Shown here: one piece after another, positions 11,552 through 21,753 of the stretch
Position numbering within the stretch: the first letter of the stretch is position 1
How the letters are laid out: each line of letters begins with the position of its first letter
Assembly: GCF_000090795.2 (NCBI RefSeq)
Contig: NW_003546364.1
Location: 128,269 to 192,268 of the forward strand
Direction of reading: 5' to 3'
From: Amphimedon queenslandica
Taxonomy: Eukaryota > Porifera > Demospongiae > Haplosclerida > Niphatidae
Length of the DNA stretch: 64,000 nucleotides
Notes under the pieces: generated by a model
The model's input: the letters and a program-made list of their open reading frames with translations, nothing else
What the model was told of the DNA's origin: nothing
Databases searched by the model: none
Position numbers and translations under genes: made by a program

Positions 11552-13556
11552 CTATTTCTCCCTCCTTAATCTTGGACAACAGCAGAGTCTCCTGGTTGCT
11601 GTATGTGAGTCTTGCTGGTAGTGGACAGGTTCTAACAGGACAGCCTGTATCAGTTGGGGGGGATGACTCTGTGTCTGGTACTAGTATGTCCCAGTCATTG
11701 GTTACCTCCTCTTGAGTCTGCTTAAGTACTCTTGGACGCAACTGTGCTATGTCTCTTCCAGATATAACCTTTAGCTTCAAATTTATAAGAGACTGGTCCT
11801 GTTCGACTACGAATGACTCGTGATACCTACTTGGTATGTCCTCGTACTCACACTGGTTGTTTTGGTGTGAATCTCTTCTCTTTGCTACCTCTATCGAAAT
11901 ACACTTTTGCTTTGCTTGTTGCTTTTAACCTTGTCTAAATCAGGCCTCACCAAATCTAAGTTACTTTTAGGGATTCTTTTACATAGCTTGGGCTTCTGTT
12001 GTTGCATGAGGTGTCATTCTTTAACTTAGTAGAAAACTAGATACCTTTTTATAAATGTTTTGTTGTCCTAGAGACGTTCTCATTATAGCTGACTGAAAGG
12101 TTTGAACAAACCTATTTGCTAACCCATTTGGTATGATGCTACCCTAATGTGTTTTATCCCATTATTCTGTGTGAACTCTTAAAACTCACTTGCAACAAAT
12201 TGTGGCCCATTATCAGTGACTATGTTCTCTGGTAGAGAAACCTAGCAAGTGTCCATCTGAGCTCCTGATCTGTTTTTAAGGAGGTAGTAGCGGTCATTGG
12301 GATAACCTCTGCCCACTTAGAATATGCATCCACTACTATTAACCACGTCTGACCTTTGCAAGGTCCAGCAAAGTCTAAATGAATCCTTTGCCATGGTCTG
12401 GTGGGCTGCTCTTGTGGGTGAAAGGGTGTCTTACGATCTTCCTTGAGGTAGTGTTGACACTCCCTACATGTTTTAACAACTCCTTCCAGGTCTTCATCAA
12501 TTTTCGGTCACCATACAAATGACCTTGCCAATGCCTTCATTCCGACAATCCCTGCATAAGTTTACTGAGGCAGAGAGAGGTGTTTTTACAACCTTGGAGT
12601 GAAGCCCCAAGGTCGTTCCTAAGATTGAATTCAGCCCCCGCGATGTAAAATAATTGATTGTATGTCAACACTTACATTTCTTCTTATCTTCTATACACGT
12701 TGTATTAGAGAAATAACAATTGTGACTCCTTAGCAATGATCCACCAAGTCCCCCACGTAAGTGGGTATCGCCACAGTAAACAAAATTGCGGCTTGCAAGC
12801 AGAACAAAGTTATGAACTTTCTTGCTAGTAAAATAAAGCAGAGATGATGCCTAAAGACTTATCAAGAATCACTAGAAGGTAGAAAGAACCTTTATAAGAC
12901 TTAGTAAGAAGTAAATGCCTACTATGAGCGCAAAGTGGTGAAATCAATCTTAGTACAATTTTTACACTTCTCTCGTGGAACAATGACTTGCATTCCCCTC
13001 AATAGACATTCTTGTTCCACTGTTAACTCTTTGTGAAGATGGTAGCAACGTATTTATTCCTTCACTGTACTTGGCCAAATTTCACATAACGCATGATCTT
13101 TGATAATAGTGGGTTCTATTTAGTGTTTTTGGCTATCTCATTTGCTGTGATTTACAACTCTTCTCAATGCAGTTGATGCAACACAGATGTGTCATTATGT
13201 GATGGCACCTCCTCTCCTCTCAGGGGAATTCTAGACTATGTGTCAGCATTACAATGTAATTTGGTAGAACAAAATTGGATTTGGTATCTATAATCCATTA
13301 AGGCTATTGCCCATTTCTGGATTCTTCCCGAAGCAATTACAGGTATTGCTTTATTAGACTTGAACAATACGGTGAGGGGATTGTGGTCAGTGACCAACGT
13401 AAACTGATTAAGGTACCAGTACTGATGAAATGTTTGGATTCCCCATACCATGCTTAAAGCTTCTCTCTCTATTTGAGAATTCCTCTAAGTCTTAGATAAT
13501 GACCTGGATGCATAAGCAACTGTCTCTCTGTACCATGTCATTATGTGTGACAACAC

Positions 13557-13895
13557 CAGTGGCGTATCCAAGGTAGAGCATGGTAGGGCATTTGCCCTAC
13601 CAACTGCTACTGAATCAAAATTAATATTGCCTTCTAATTTACTGTAGTTAAAAATTTACCAATCTTGATCAAGGCCAGAGAACACAATAAATAAAGAAAA
13701 CACTCAAAAGAGAACCTTAGAGAAGAAAAGAGCAAGCCGAGCTAGTCTGATATAGTCGACTTCATCATTATTGTGGGCATAGACGTACTTTAATTAAAAA
13801 CATGCTCATTATGAATATTAATTGACCGCAAAAATTTTTTGTCACGCTTCGCGCGCGATCGCCTCACCATCATCAACAGTCTAAATACGCCAATG
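13557..13895. mobile_element. hAT MITE of the GGCGTA family inside the Gypsy element
   Basis: The segment begins CAGTGGCGTATCC and ends ATACGCCAATG, giving imperfect inverted ends, and is flanked by GACAACAC (13549-13556) and GATAACAC (13896-13903), a 7-of-8 match to an 8-base target duplication. It contains GC-rich GTCACGCTTCGCGCGCGATC-type sequence like the related copy at 20253-20564. It lies between the RNase H and reverse transcriptase regions of the Gypsy fossil, so it is younger than that element. Confidence 0.8.
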
Positions 13896-15989
13896 GATAA
13901 CACTGCTCTTACACATAGATGAGGCATCAAAATCCAATTTCAAGGGCAGTTGAGGGTCATGATGTACCAGCGCTTTAGTAAAGGCTAATTCTTTTTTAAG
14001 TGTGGTAAAAGCTTTCTCTTCTTTCTTTCCCCAATTCCAAACAACTCTTTTTCACTTCAAATCATTTAATGGGGCAGTGATAGTGGACATGTTGCGTATG
14101 AAATTTGCATAATAAGTCATTATTCTCAAAAATGACTGTAATTGCTTCACGTTCTGAGGTGGTTCAGCTTCCAAAATAGCTGTCACCTTCCTCTCTACAG
14201 GGTGTATGCTCTTCTGATTTATTGAGTGACCTCGGTACTCTACAGATACTTAAAAAACATTTATTTACTCTTGCTCTCAACCCATACTTCTTAAATCTAC
14301 TCATTACCTCTTCAGTATTAGATTTGTGTTGCTCCTCCATATCTCCAGTGATCAGTTTGTCATCAAGGTGCCACACTTGTTCATTTAATCCAAGTAGGAC
14401 CTTGTCCATGGTTCCTTGAAATATTGCTGGACTGGAGGCCACTCCATATGGTAGTCGTGTCCATTGATATAATCCTTTGTGGGCATTGATTGTGGTCAAT
14501 TCCTTCGACTCTTCCTCCAGTGTTACTTGATTATACGCTTGAGCTAGGTCGATCTTAGTGAAGTGTTTTCCACCGTTCATTGTGTGAAAATATTCCTCCA
14601 CCCTGGGTAATGGGCACTTCTAAACACAGGTTTAGTGTAACATTATAATGTCCACAGACTCGAACTGTCCCATTTGGTTATACTACAGGTACCACTGGTG
14701 TTCCCCAACAGCTGTAATCTACTCTTTTGAGATTTTCTTCCTCCACGATTTCTTCAAGAGCCGCGTCTAACTTGGGCTTCACAGCCAAAGGAACTGCCGT
14801 GGGTTTGTAAAATCTGAGCTGTGCCTCTGGCTTTAAATGTAATTGAGTTTTTATCTCTTTTAACTCCCCTAACTCAGGCTAAAATACTGTGTCGGACTAC
14901 TTGTAACTTATTTCCCTTAGCTTGACTGGTGTCTCTATTGCCAACTGATCCAATAATATTCCTGGTCAGTCTTCTAATCCAACCATGTCCAAAAAAGGCC
15001 TTGATCCAGTCTTGACCAAGTAGAGCTGGGCTATTCTCATCCTCAGCTACGTATATTGTGAGGACTTCTTTAATTTCAGCTTGCATATTACCTTTGGAAT
15101 GATGGTGACAGCAGCTCCAGCACCTACTTCCATTAGTACTGTAGCTTTGTTTATGTTTACTTTTAACATAGCTCTTTTGACTGGCTCGCTTTCTTCTCCA
15201 CCAAACACAGTATACTCTGCTTCACTACTCCCTCTGTCATTTTCCAACACCTTCTGTCTGTCCACTCCTCTCTTTGTTGAATGCCAAGCAGTGGATATGT
15301 GGCCTATATTGCCACACTTGAAACACCTTGCATCTTTGTATCTGCAGTTTATGTGGTAGTGTCCACTCTTCTGACAGCCACAGCATTTCTCTGCTTCAGA
15401 TTGCTTCTTAGTGCCTCTTGTCTTATGTTGGAGTTTGCTTCTTGTCACTTGCACCACTGTAATGAACATCACTGTTCCTCATCTCGGCAGCATCTTTAGA
15501 TGCTACTTCCATCGCAGCTGCTTTGCCGCAGACTCCTTGCCTTTCTCCTGTAACAATTGCATCTTTATCTTCTCATCTGTTAACCACAGACAAAACGGTC
15601 TCAGAGCTTGCTCAAAGAAATCATTAAATTGACATATAGCAGCTAAGCGTCTTAGTGCAGCCATATACTCAGAAATAGTTTTATCAGGTTTTTGTTGCCT
15701 CTGGTACAGCTTGTATGTCTCAGCAATTACAGTTGGCTTGGGCTCTAAGTAACCTCTTAGTTTAGTGACAAGTTCGTTGAACGTCTTGGTGTTTGGCTTC
15801 TCTGGTGCGAATAAGTCACGTAGCGGGTCATAAGTTGGACCTCCAACAACACTCAATAACACTGCTACCTTCTTTCTCCTGTCAGTGATTCCATTTGCTA
15901 TGAAACACTCTGTCAATCTTTCACAATAAGATGACCATTGTGAGCTAGTTGCTTCAAAAGGAACAGTAGCACCAATTTTTGGCGTCATT

Positions 15990-16210
15990 TGTTGTATTGA
16001 TAATGTAAAGTATTCAGCTTGATACAACAATAAAAATAAGTTTACTGAATCATGCGCACTCTACACTCAACAACATTTAATTACAAAAATCAGTAAGTAT
16101 TTATACCAACAGAGAAACCATACAATTATTAATAAACACAACTATGCATGAATAACATTAATGAATCATAAAATATTACATGTTATAACATTAACCATTT
16201 CCATATATCA
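15990..16210 (-). repeat. 5' LTR of the Gypsy element in the MADF-BESS gene
   Basis: About 221 bp, the partner of 11334-11551, next to the gag-like region. Both begin TGTTGTA on the plus strand and end near ATCA. Confidence 0.8.
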
Positions 16211-16580
16211 CACAATCTCAGAGAAAATTGAATAAATGGTAAAATTGCCATTTTTTTCTACTGTATCTGCCCCTGTACCAGTTTGTTGCTTATCTATCCT
16301 GTGTTGCTTGGTATATCTCTCTCTTAGAGCTGTCCATCGTTTCGAGGTAATATCAACTATGAAGCATAATAAATAAAATTATGAAGCATAGTGTAATAAA
16401 TGTGGGCTAAATTATTTGTATTGCAAAACTGACAAACTAACCAGTGCTATTTAGTTAATTAGCTGTTACTACCCAAGCATTTTCTTTTCTCCAGATTACT
16501 TTAAAATCACTTGTTTGTACGTTATAAAGACAAAGGTAATCTTTTACTGGACATATCGGCTGTTCGTCAAATTCGGCCAT

Positions 16581-17639
16581 GTTTTTCAATCCAACACGTG
16601 ATAGGTAACATCTGATTCGTCAGACGTTTCTCCTTTTCATTAAAATAGACAAAAATTCTAAGTAAACCATACGTTACGTTAAAAATAAGTGTGAATAGAA
16701 TACATTACGTTAATAATGCCAGTGTGAATCAGCCTAAAATGAGGTGATGTATCAATTTACAACAAAATTTAGTGTACCTTCAATCTCTGCATTTCTAACT
16801 CCTGCCCTTGCAGCCCAAACAGTGTTTCTATGGTTCACTTTCTGCAATTTCTTTTCCTTCCTCGCAACTACAGAACTAGGCCTTTTCTTAGAAAACTGCC
16901 TAGCCTGCTTTCCAATTACTTCGACTCCCATCCTCTCTTCTTCCTCTTTTTTCCCCTCCTTTTCTTCTGGCATTTCTTCTTCGTTGTCGTCTTCTTCATC
17001 TAATGCTAGCTCTCTCTTTTCCATGGCCTTGTTTAAATGTGATTTTGAGTCTAAAAGGGTGTAGAAGAGAAAATCAATTCTCGGAATAAGCAATTTTTAG
17101 ACAATTATTTATTTTCCAGAAGTTTTATGCTGTTTATTTCTCTTTTTATGTTGGAAAACAGAAGTAGCGACGTAGATCAGCAGCTTAAAAAGTTTGGAGT
17201 TCCAGTTGTTGGCGGTAGCAAAATATGAAAATTTATATAACACAGATTATTAATTTAACCACTCCCACACCATATCTCTAACCAAACAAGTGGCGAAATT
17301 GATTTATACTTTTTATAGTAATAATAATAGCAAAGCTAATTGTTGAAATATTGTACAATATTATAGACATAGATCAATGAAAAATTTAATAATACAGAGG
17401 GAAAGAGAAAGTGTCGGGGATGGGGAAGATAGTTCCATTGATTAATTGTACATGGGTAAAATAAGTTTGAATAAGTAGATGTCTTGCAAGTGATGTGACA
17501 AAAGTTACTGTTTTTATTAGATTGAAGAGAATAGAAGGAGGGAGCTTTAATTTGTATAGGATCAAATAGGATAAATGAAAGTTTTTTTTTAACTTAAAAT
17601 ATCGTGAGTCTTTCTTACTTGTTTATTCTCTTTTAACAG
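16581..17639. other. Mostly unassigned stretch with one acidic open frame
   Basis: A 113-codon minus-strand frame (16752-17093) encodes a very acidic segment (LALDEEDDNEEEMPEEKEGK) followed by a basic one (KKRPSSVVARKEKKLQK). It lies upstream of the MADF-BESS start and could be another exon of a Harbinger-type regulator or an unrelated fragment; I do not recognise it. The rest (17100-17640) is AT-rich without a recognisable gene and may include the eroded 5' part of the pogo element. Confidence 0.35.
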
Positions 17640-19516
17640 TTTGTATTAACATGTGCCGTCCAGAGTGAAAAAAGGCATTCTATTTATGATAAGAACCTGC
17701 TTTTAGCTGCAGCTGAAGTAAGAGAAGGCAATGTACTTTGAGAGAGGGTTCAGGAAAATTTTCGATACCCATATCTACTCTCTGGGACCGGTGTTTGGGG
17801 AAGGTGCCTTTTGGTGCAACTAGTGGCCCAGAATGATATCTGAATGACACTGAAGAGGAGCAGCTTGTGAAGTTTTTAAATGGAGCAGTTAAAGTTGGAT
17901 ATAACTATTGTGCAAGCTTCTTTTGCTAAAAAACAAGGTTGCAGTGCCGAAGATATTTATGTCACTTTAGGCTTGTGGGCATGATTTAAGAAATGACACC
18001 CAATGCTGACGTTGCGCTCAGGCAGCAAATTGCCCTACTGTAGGTTATTGGCATTTTCACCTAAAACAATAAATGCCTATTTAGATACTTTAGAAGAAGC
18101 AATGCAGAAAAACAAGCTTCAAAATTCCCAATGCTGATTTATAATAGTGACGAAACTGTTCTCCGTTGGAGCATCAGCCATGTAAAGTGATTGGTGTGCA
18201 TGGTCAACATGATCTTTCGATTACAAGTGGTGACAAGACCCAAATTTCAGTTCATGCTGCATGCAGTGCAACAGGCAATCTTATGCCACCAATGATAATG
18301 TTTTATAGAAAACGATTAAAACTTGCCACACATGATTGAAGAAGTCCCAGGGACTGTGTACGCTTCATAAATGAATGATTCAAAAATATTTCTAGATTGG
18401 TTTGTGTTTTCTATTGAATAGACCACCTCAGCAACCAGTCTTACTTCTGATTGATGGACACTCCCTCACTACCATCCTGATGTCTTACGCAAAGCTACAG
18501 AAAATCACATAATTGTGTTTTGCCTTCCGCCTCACACAACACACCTGTGTTAACCATTAGACAGGTAGTGTTACAGTCCCTTGGAAGCTGCATATAATCA
18601 GCAGTGCCAGCCATTTCTTTGCACTAATCCAGTCCAAGTTATTCAATATTTACTAAAGCTTGGGCACAGGCAATGACTCCTTCCAACATCATTATGGGAT
18701 TTAGAGCTACAAGAGAAAATCCTTTTAATTGACAAATTATACTTCAATATGTTACCAATTCTGATGATAACTGTCAAATAGATGAGTTAGCCTGAAAAAG
18801 GGAATGTATGTTCCATTATACAGTCTTTGCAAGTACCAACATGAACAACTAAACGACGAATCATTAAGGCCCCCATACACTAGGAAACATGTTGCTGGCA
18901 ACATTTGTGGTTACTTTGATCTTGTAAGCTAAATGTTGCCAGAAATAGAAATCAGTTCTATTTCCGGTAACATGTTGCTCACAAGATCAAAGTAACCACA
19001 AATGTTGCCAGCAACATGTTGCCTAGTGTATGGAGGTTTTTAGATACAAGCATATTTGATGATGACTCAATGACAGGATCAGATGTTGAAGCGCCATCAA
19101 AATATGCAACCATCATGCATTAGCAGGTATCTTGTATTGCCAGAGCCACCCAAGAGTAAGAATATATACACTGCTAAAGCACTTACAAGCAGTGAACATT
19201 TCAGATTAATAGAAGAAAAAGAAAGGGAGAAAGCTAGGAAGACGAAAAAAAATTAAGAAAGCAATTACGTTAACATAAAAGGGATGAAAGGAAAAGGCAG
19301 TTAGAATTGAAGCCAAAGATGAAAGCTAGGAATAAGTCCATTTCACAACCTGAACCTGTATTTTCAAATAAGGAACACAAGCAATTCAGTACAAAACAGG
19401 AAAATGGCTACAACATTCCAGATGATAGATACTGTCAATGGTTGCGTATTTTTTATCCAAATGATCCATTAGTATCACTTAATTCACCAATTACAAGGCA
19501 TTATCTAATGATTTAA
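17640..19516 (+). pseudogene. Pogo/Tigger-type DDE transposase, heavily decayed
   Basis: Recognisable pieces in order are a psq-type helix-turn-helix region (LLLAAAEVREGNV, about 17700), a piece reading FGATSGPERYLNDTEEEQ-like across frames (17815-17870), the catalytic YNSDETVLRW (about 18140), and LLLIDGHS with CLPPHTTH-like sequence (18445-18545), the second Asp region of DDE_1 transposases. After a palindromic MITE come the basic coiled tail typical of pogo proteins (ALTSSEHFRLIEEKEREKAR, 19175-19235) and a charged C-terminal frame (19307-19516). Dozens of stops and frame changes make it long dead. The mini-exon array follows directly on the same strand. Confidence 0.7.
18869..19040. mobile_element. 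Palindromic MITE in the pogo relic
   Basis: The two halves are nearly perfect inverted copies of over 55 bases, beginning CCCCCATACACTAGGAAACA and ending GCCTAGTGTATGGAGG, with a short loop near 18930-18970. Such a molecule would fold into one long hairpin. No target duplication is convincing, so the superfamily is open. Confidence 0.75.
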
Positions 19517-19537
19517 AATTAATTTGTGTTGTTATAG

Positions 19538-20693
19538 GTATTAATACTGATGATAACAAGTCCTCCAGTGATACAAATATTGGTGATCATTCTAAAGGAA
19601 AGAGCAAGATTGTTCAACTATCAATAGGTTCTAAAGAGATTGGTGAATAATAGGTATTAAAGTATTATGGTGTATAGATATAATTATAGGTACTAGAGGT
19701 GCTCTTACACAGGAAAATGAAGATGGTGGAGCTGCAAAAAGAATTGGAGAATAATAACTATTAAAGCCTAATATAATGTGCAGACATACATTACAGGTAC
19801 TAAAGGTACTCTTGCAGAGTCAAATGAAGATGGAAGAGGTTCATAAAGAATTGGTAAGTAATAACTATTAAAGTATTATGATGCATAGATATAACTACAG
19901 GGACTTGAGGTACTCTCACACAGTCAACTGAAGATGGAAGGGGTTCAAAGAGAATTGGTAAATGATGACAATTACAGTATTATAATGTGTCGATATAACT
20001 ACAGTTACTAGAGGTACTCTTATGCAGTCAACTGCAGATGGAAGAGGTTTAAAGAGAATTAGTAAATAATAACAATTAAAGTAATATGCATTATGTGTAG
20101 AAATAATTACAGGTACTACAGGTACTTTCACACAGTCAACTGAAGATGGTGGGGGTTCAAATAGAATTAGTCAACTGAAGATGGAGGGGGTTCAAATAGA
20201 ATTGGTAAATGATGACAATTACAGTATTATAATGTGTCGATATAACTACAGGCAGGGGCGTAGCTGGACCTTAGGTGACGGTAGCGCAAGGAGACAAAAT
20301 GGCGCGCGAAGCACGCAGCGATTTTGGTCACACCCCTTTTACATAACAAAAATGGAGGCATTTTCCTGCAAGCTGAGCGAAATCAGAGTGAAATTATCAT
20401 TGTATATAGCTTTAAAAAGAGCTATGGTTATCAGCCACCCCCTTTTGTTAATGTAAGAACAATGAATATAATCTTTTGGGTTATAATTTCAATGCATATA
20501 ATTATAAGGGCACTTTGATGGTAGGGCCCAGGCCCCTTCAGGCCCTACCTCAGCTACGCCCCTGACTACAGGGACTTGAGGTACTCTCACACAGTCAACT
20601 GAAGATGGAGGAAGTTCAAAGAAAATTGGTAAAAAATGACTCTTACATTATTATGATGTGTAGATATAATTACAAATACTAGAGGTACTCTCA
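19538..20693 (+). repeat. Tandem array of phase-1 mini-exons (19-residue repeat)
   Basis: After a 105-base first unit (19538-19642) come units at 19690-19746, 19797-19853, 19901-19957, 20005-20061, 20113-20204 and 20572-20628, five of them exactly 57 bases. A truncated last copy begins near 20675. Introns of roughly 43-51 bases with TTACAG or CTACAG acceptors and mostly GTAAGT/GTAAAT donors separate them, giving a 104-base period. Each 57-base exon starts after one base of a codon and ends one base into the next, so any number can be spliced without changing frame. The encoded repeat reads like TTRGTLTQSTEDGGGSKRIG. The 92-base unit holds an internal 35-base duplication, and the donor at 19747 is GA. 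A hAT MITE splits the array at 20253 and the outer Gypsy LTR ends it near 20694. Confidence 0.75.
20253..20564. mobile_element. hAT MITE of the GGGGCGTAGC family in the mini-exon array
   Basis: 312 bp, starting CAGGGGCGTAGCTGGACC and ending CAGCTACGCCCCTG, with an exact 8-base target duplication ACTACAGG at 20245-20252 and 20565-20572. The duplication carries the splice acceptor CTACAG of a mini-exon, so both copies of that acceptor survive. The body includes GCGCGCGAAGCACGCAGCG, matching the GC-rich core of the copy at 13557-13895. Confidence 0.9.
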
Positions 20694-21063
20694 TTGCGGG
20701 TAGTAAGCCCAGACGAAATAAATTAGCAAAGCATAGTGAAGTTGTTAAAATGTTATTATTAAATGACAAAAGAATGAGATGGACAACGCTAACAATGATA
20801 TAAAGACAGTAGCCAAACATAAGAAGGAGAAGAGGAAGAAAGAACAAAAGAACATGTATGTGTTATGCGCATGCGTGAAAATAATGAATATTAAATTAGA
20901 TAATAATTATAATGAGTATTAATAATAATAATAACAATAAAAATGATAATAACAATTATTATGTATATAGTCTCTTTCATGATTGAAACCATAATGGCCA
21001 AAATAATAATAATAGTAATAATAGTAATAAAAGATAAACATACCATATGTACAGTTAGCTACA
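20694..21063 (-). repeat. 3' LTR of the outer Gypsy element
   Basis: About 370 bp, aligned with 54426-54740. Shared words are AGAATGAGATGGACAACG (AGGAATGAGATGGACAACG in the other copy) and CTCTTTCATGATTGAAACCA. A purine tract adjoins its right edge (CTGGAAGGGGAGTA on minus). Its left edge lies inside the mini-exon array. Confidence 0.75.
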
Positions 21064-21353
21064 GTACTCCCCTTCCAGAGAAAAAGTGAACTAATGGTCA
21101 AATGTTGGACAATAAACGCATCAACAAGAACAAGTAACGTTGGTATCCGAGCAAGTACCATCTGTCTCCGAACCATTAGCATTGGTATCCAAGCAAGTAC
21201 CGTCAGTCTCCAAACGTATAGTGTTGGTCTTACAATGGGCATACAGACTGTCTTTGAACCATTAGCATTGGTATCTGAGCAAGTACCGTCGGTCTCCGAA
21301 TGTGTAGTGTTGGTATTGCAATGGGCAGTAGTCAAAGGAGTAGAGGAGGAAGT

Positions 21354-21753
21354 TGTGGTGGTTATGAGCTCATTGTTATTCGTATAGTAACCACAAGTTT
21401 ACATGTGTTCAACAACTATTTAATATACATACACACATTAATCAATCAGTACAGCCGTTTGTTCGTTCGTTCGTCGTCTTTGTCTCATTCTACTATCAAG
21501 TATGAACTCAACATATCGTCTCATTGCTCTCACTGCACACTTAGAGAACTGAATTTTAGTAATGAGGGTCCTATGTTGTAAGAGATCTTTGTTATCATTA
21601 ACTTTATTATTTCTCTAATTTCTCTTTCTCTCATCTCTCTAGAACTATTCCCAATCTTCCTTCCTTTTCTCTTTTCTCTCTAAATCCCTTCTTCCTTCTC
21701 TTTTTATTGTCCTTTGCTGTATTGCTAATAACTGTTGTTACGACCACACTACA
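21354..21753 (+). repeat. 5' LTR of the plus-strand Gypsy element
   Basis: The left edge is set by matching the start of the short 3' LTR remnant (TGTGGTGGTTATGA), the right edge by the primer-binding-like TTGGTGACCC. Confidence 0.7.

Larger units (their letters stand above)
11334..16210 (-). mobile_element. Ty3/Gypsy LTR retrotransposon, broken, inserted in the MADF-BESS gene
   Basis: This is a fossil Gypsy element on minus, about 4.9 kb, with an LTR at each end. From right to left it keeps a gag-like region (about 15500-16000), a zinc-knuckle region (15300-15400, CxxCx3GHx4C-like), an aspartic-protease region (about 15050-15150), reverse transcriptase (about 14160-14600), RNase H (about 13240-13450) and an integrase region (about 11900-12560), with a pol tail next to the left LTR. 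It is broken in many places, well over five, and carries at least one foreign insertion (the hAT MITE at 13557-13895). The unrelated sequence at about 12570-12970 may be a second one. The two LTRs are clearly diverged, which suggests an old insertion. Flanks CATAA and CACAA could be a worn 5-base target duplication. Confidence 0.85.
10746..16580 (-). pseudogene. MADF-BESS DNA-binding gene of the Harbinger element, split by a Gypsy insertion
   Basis: The start is the ATG at 16580 (MAEFDEQPICPVKDYLCLYN), which opens a MADF domain; a GTAGTA donor follows KENAW near 16475. The next exon (about 16360-16215) encodes the MADF core DITSKRWTALRERYTKQHR. A Ty3/Gypsy element then interrupts the gene (11334-16210). 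Beyond it lie an acidic linker exon (GSEQKDILSPQSIEPIITHE, 11250-11115) and the C-terminal BESS motif EEDLSFGLMIAMNLKRLKPQ (10925-10860), ending in a stop at 10746. MADF-BESS proteins accompany the nuclease in PIF/Harbinger transposons and bind the element ends. An in-frame TGA lies near 11015. The convergent nuclease relic sits 126 bases beyond its end. Confidence 0.75.

Noticed and set aside
20919-21335. 138-codon minus-strand frame with a tyrosine run as a host gene
   Set aside because: It spans the LTR edge and low-complexity end of the outer Gypsy element.
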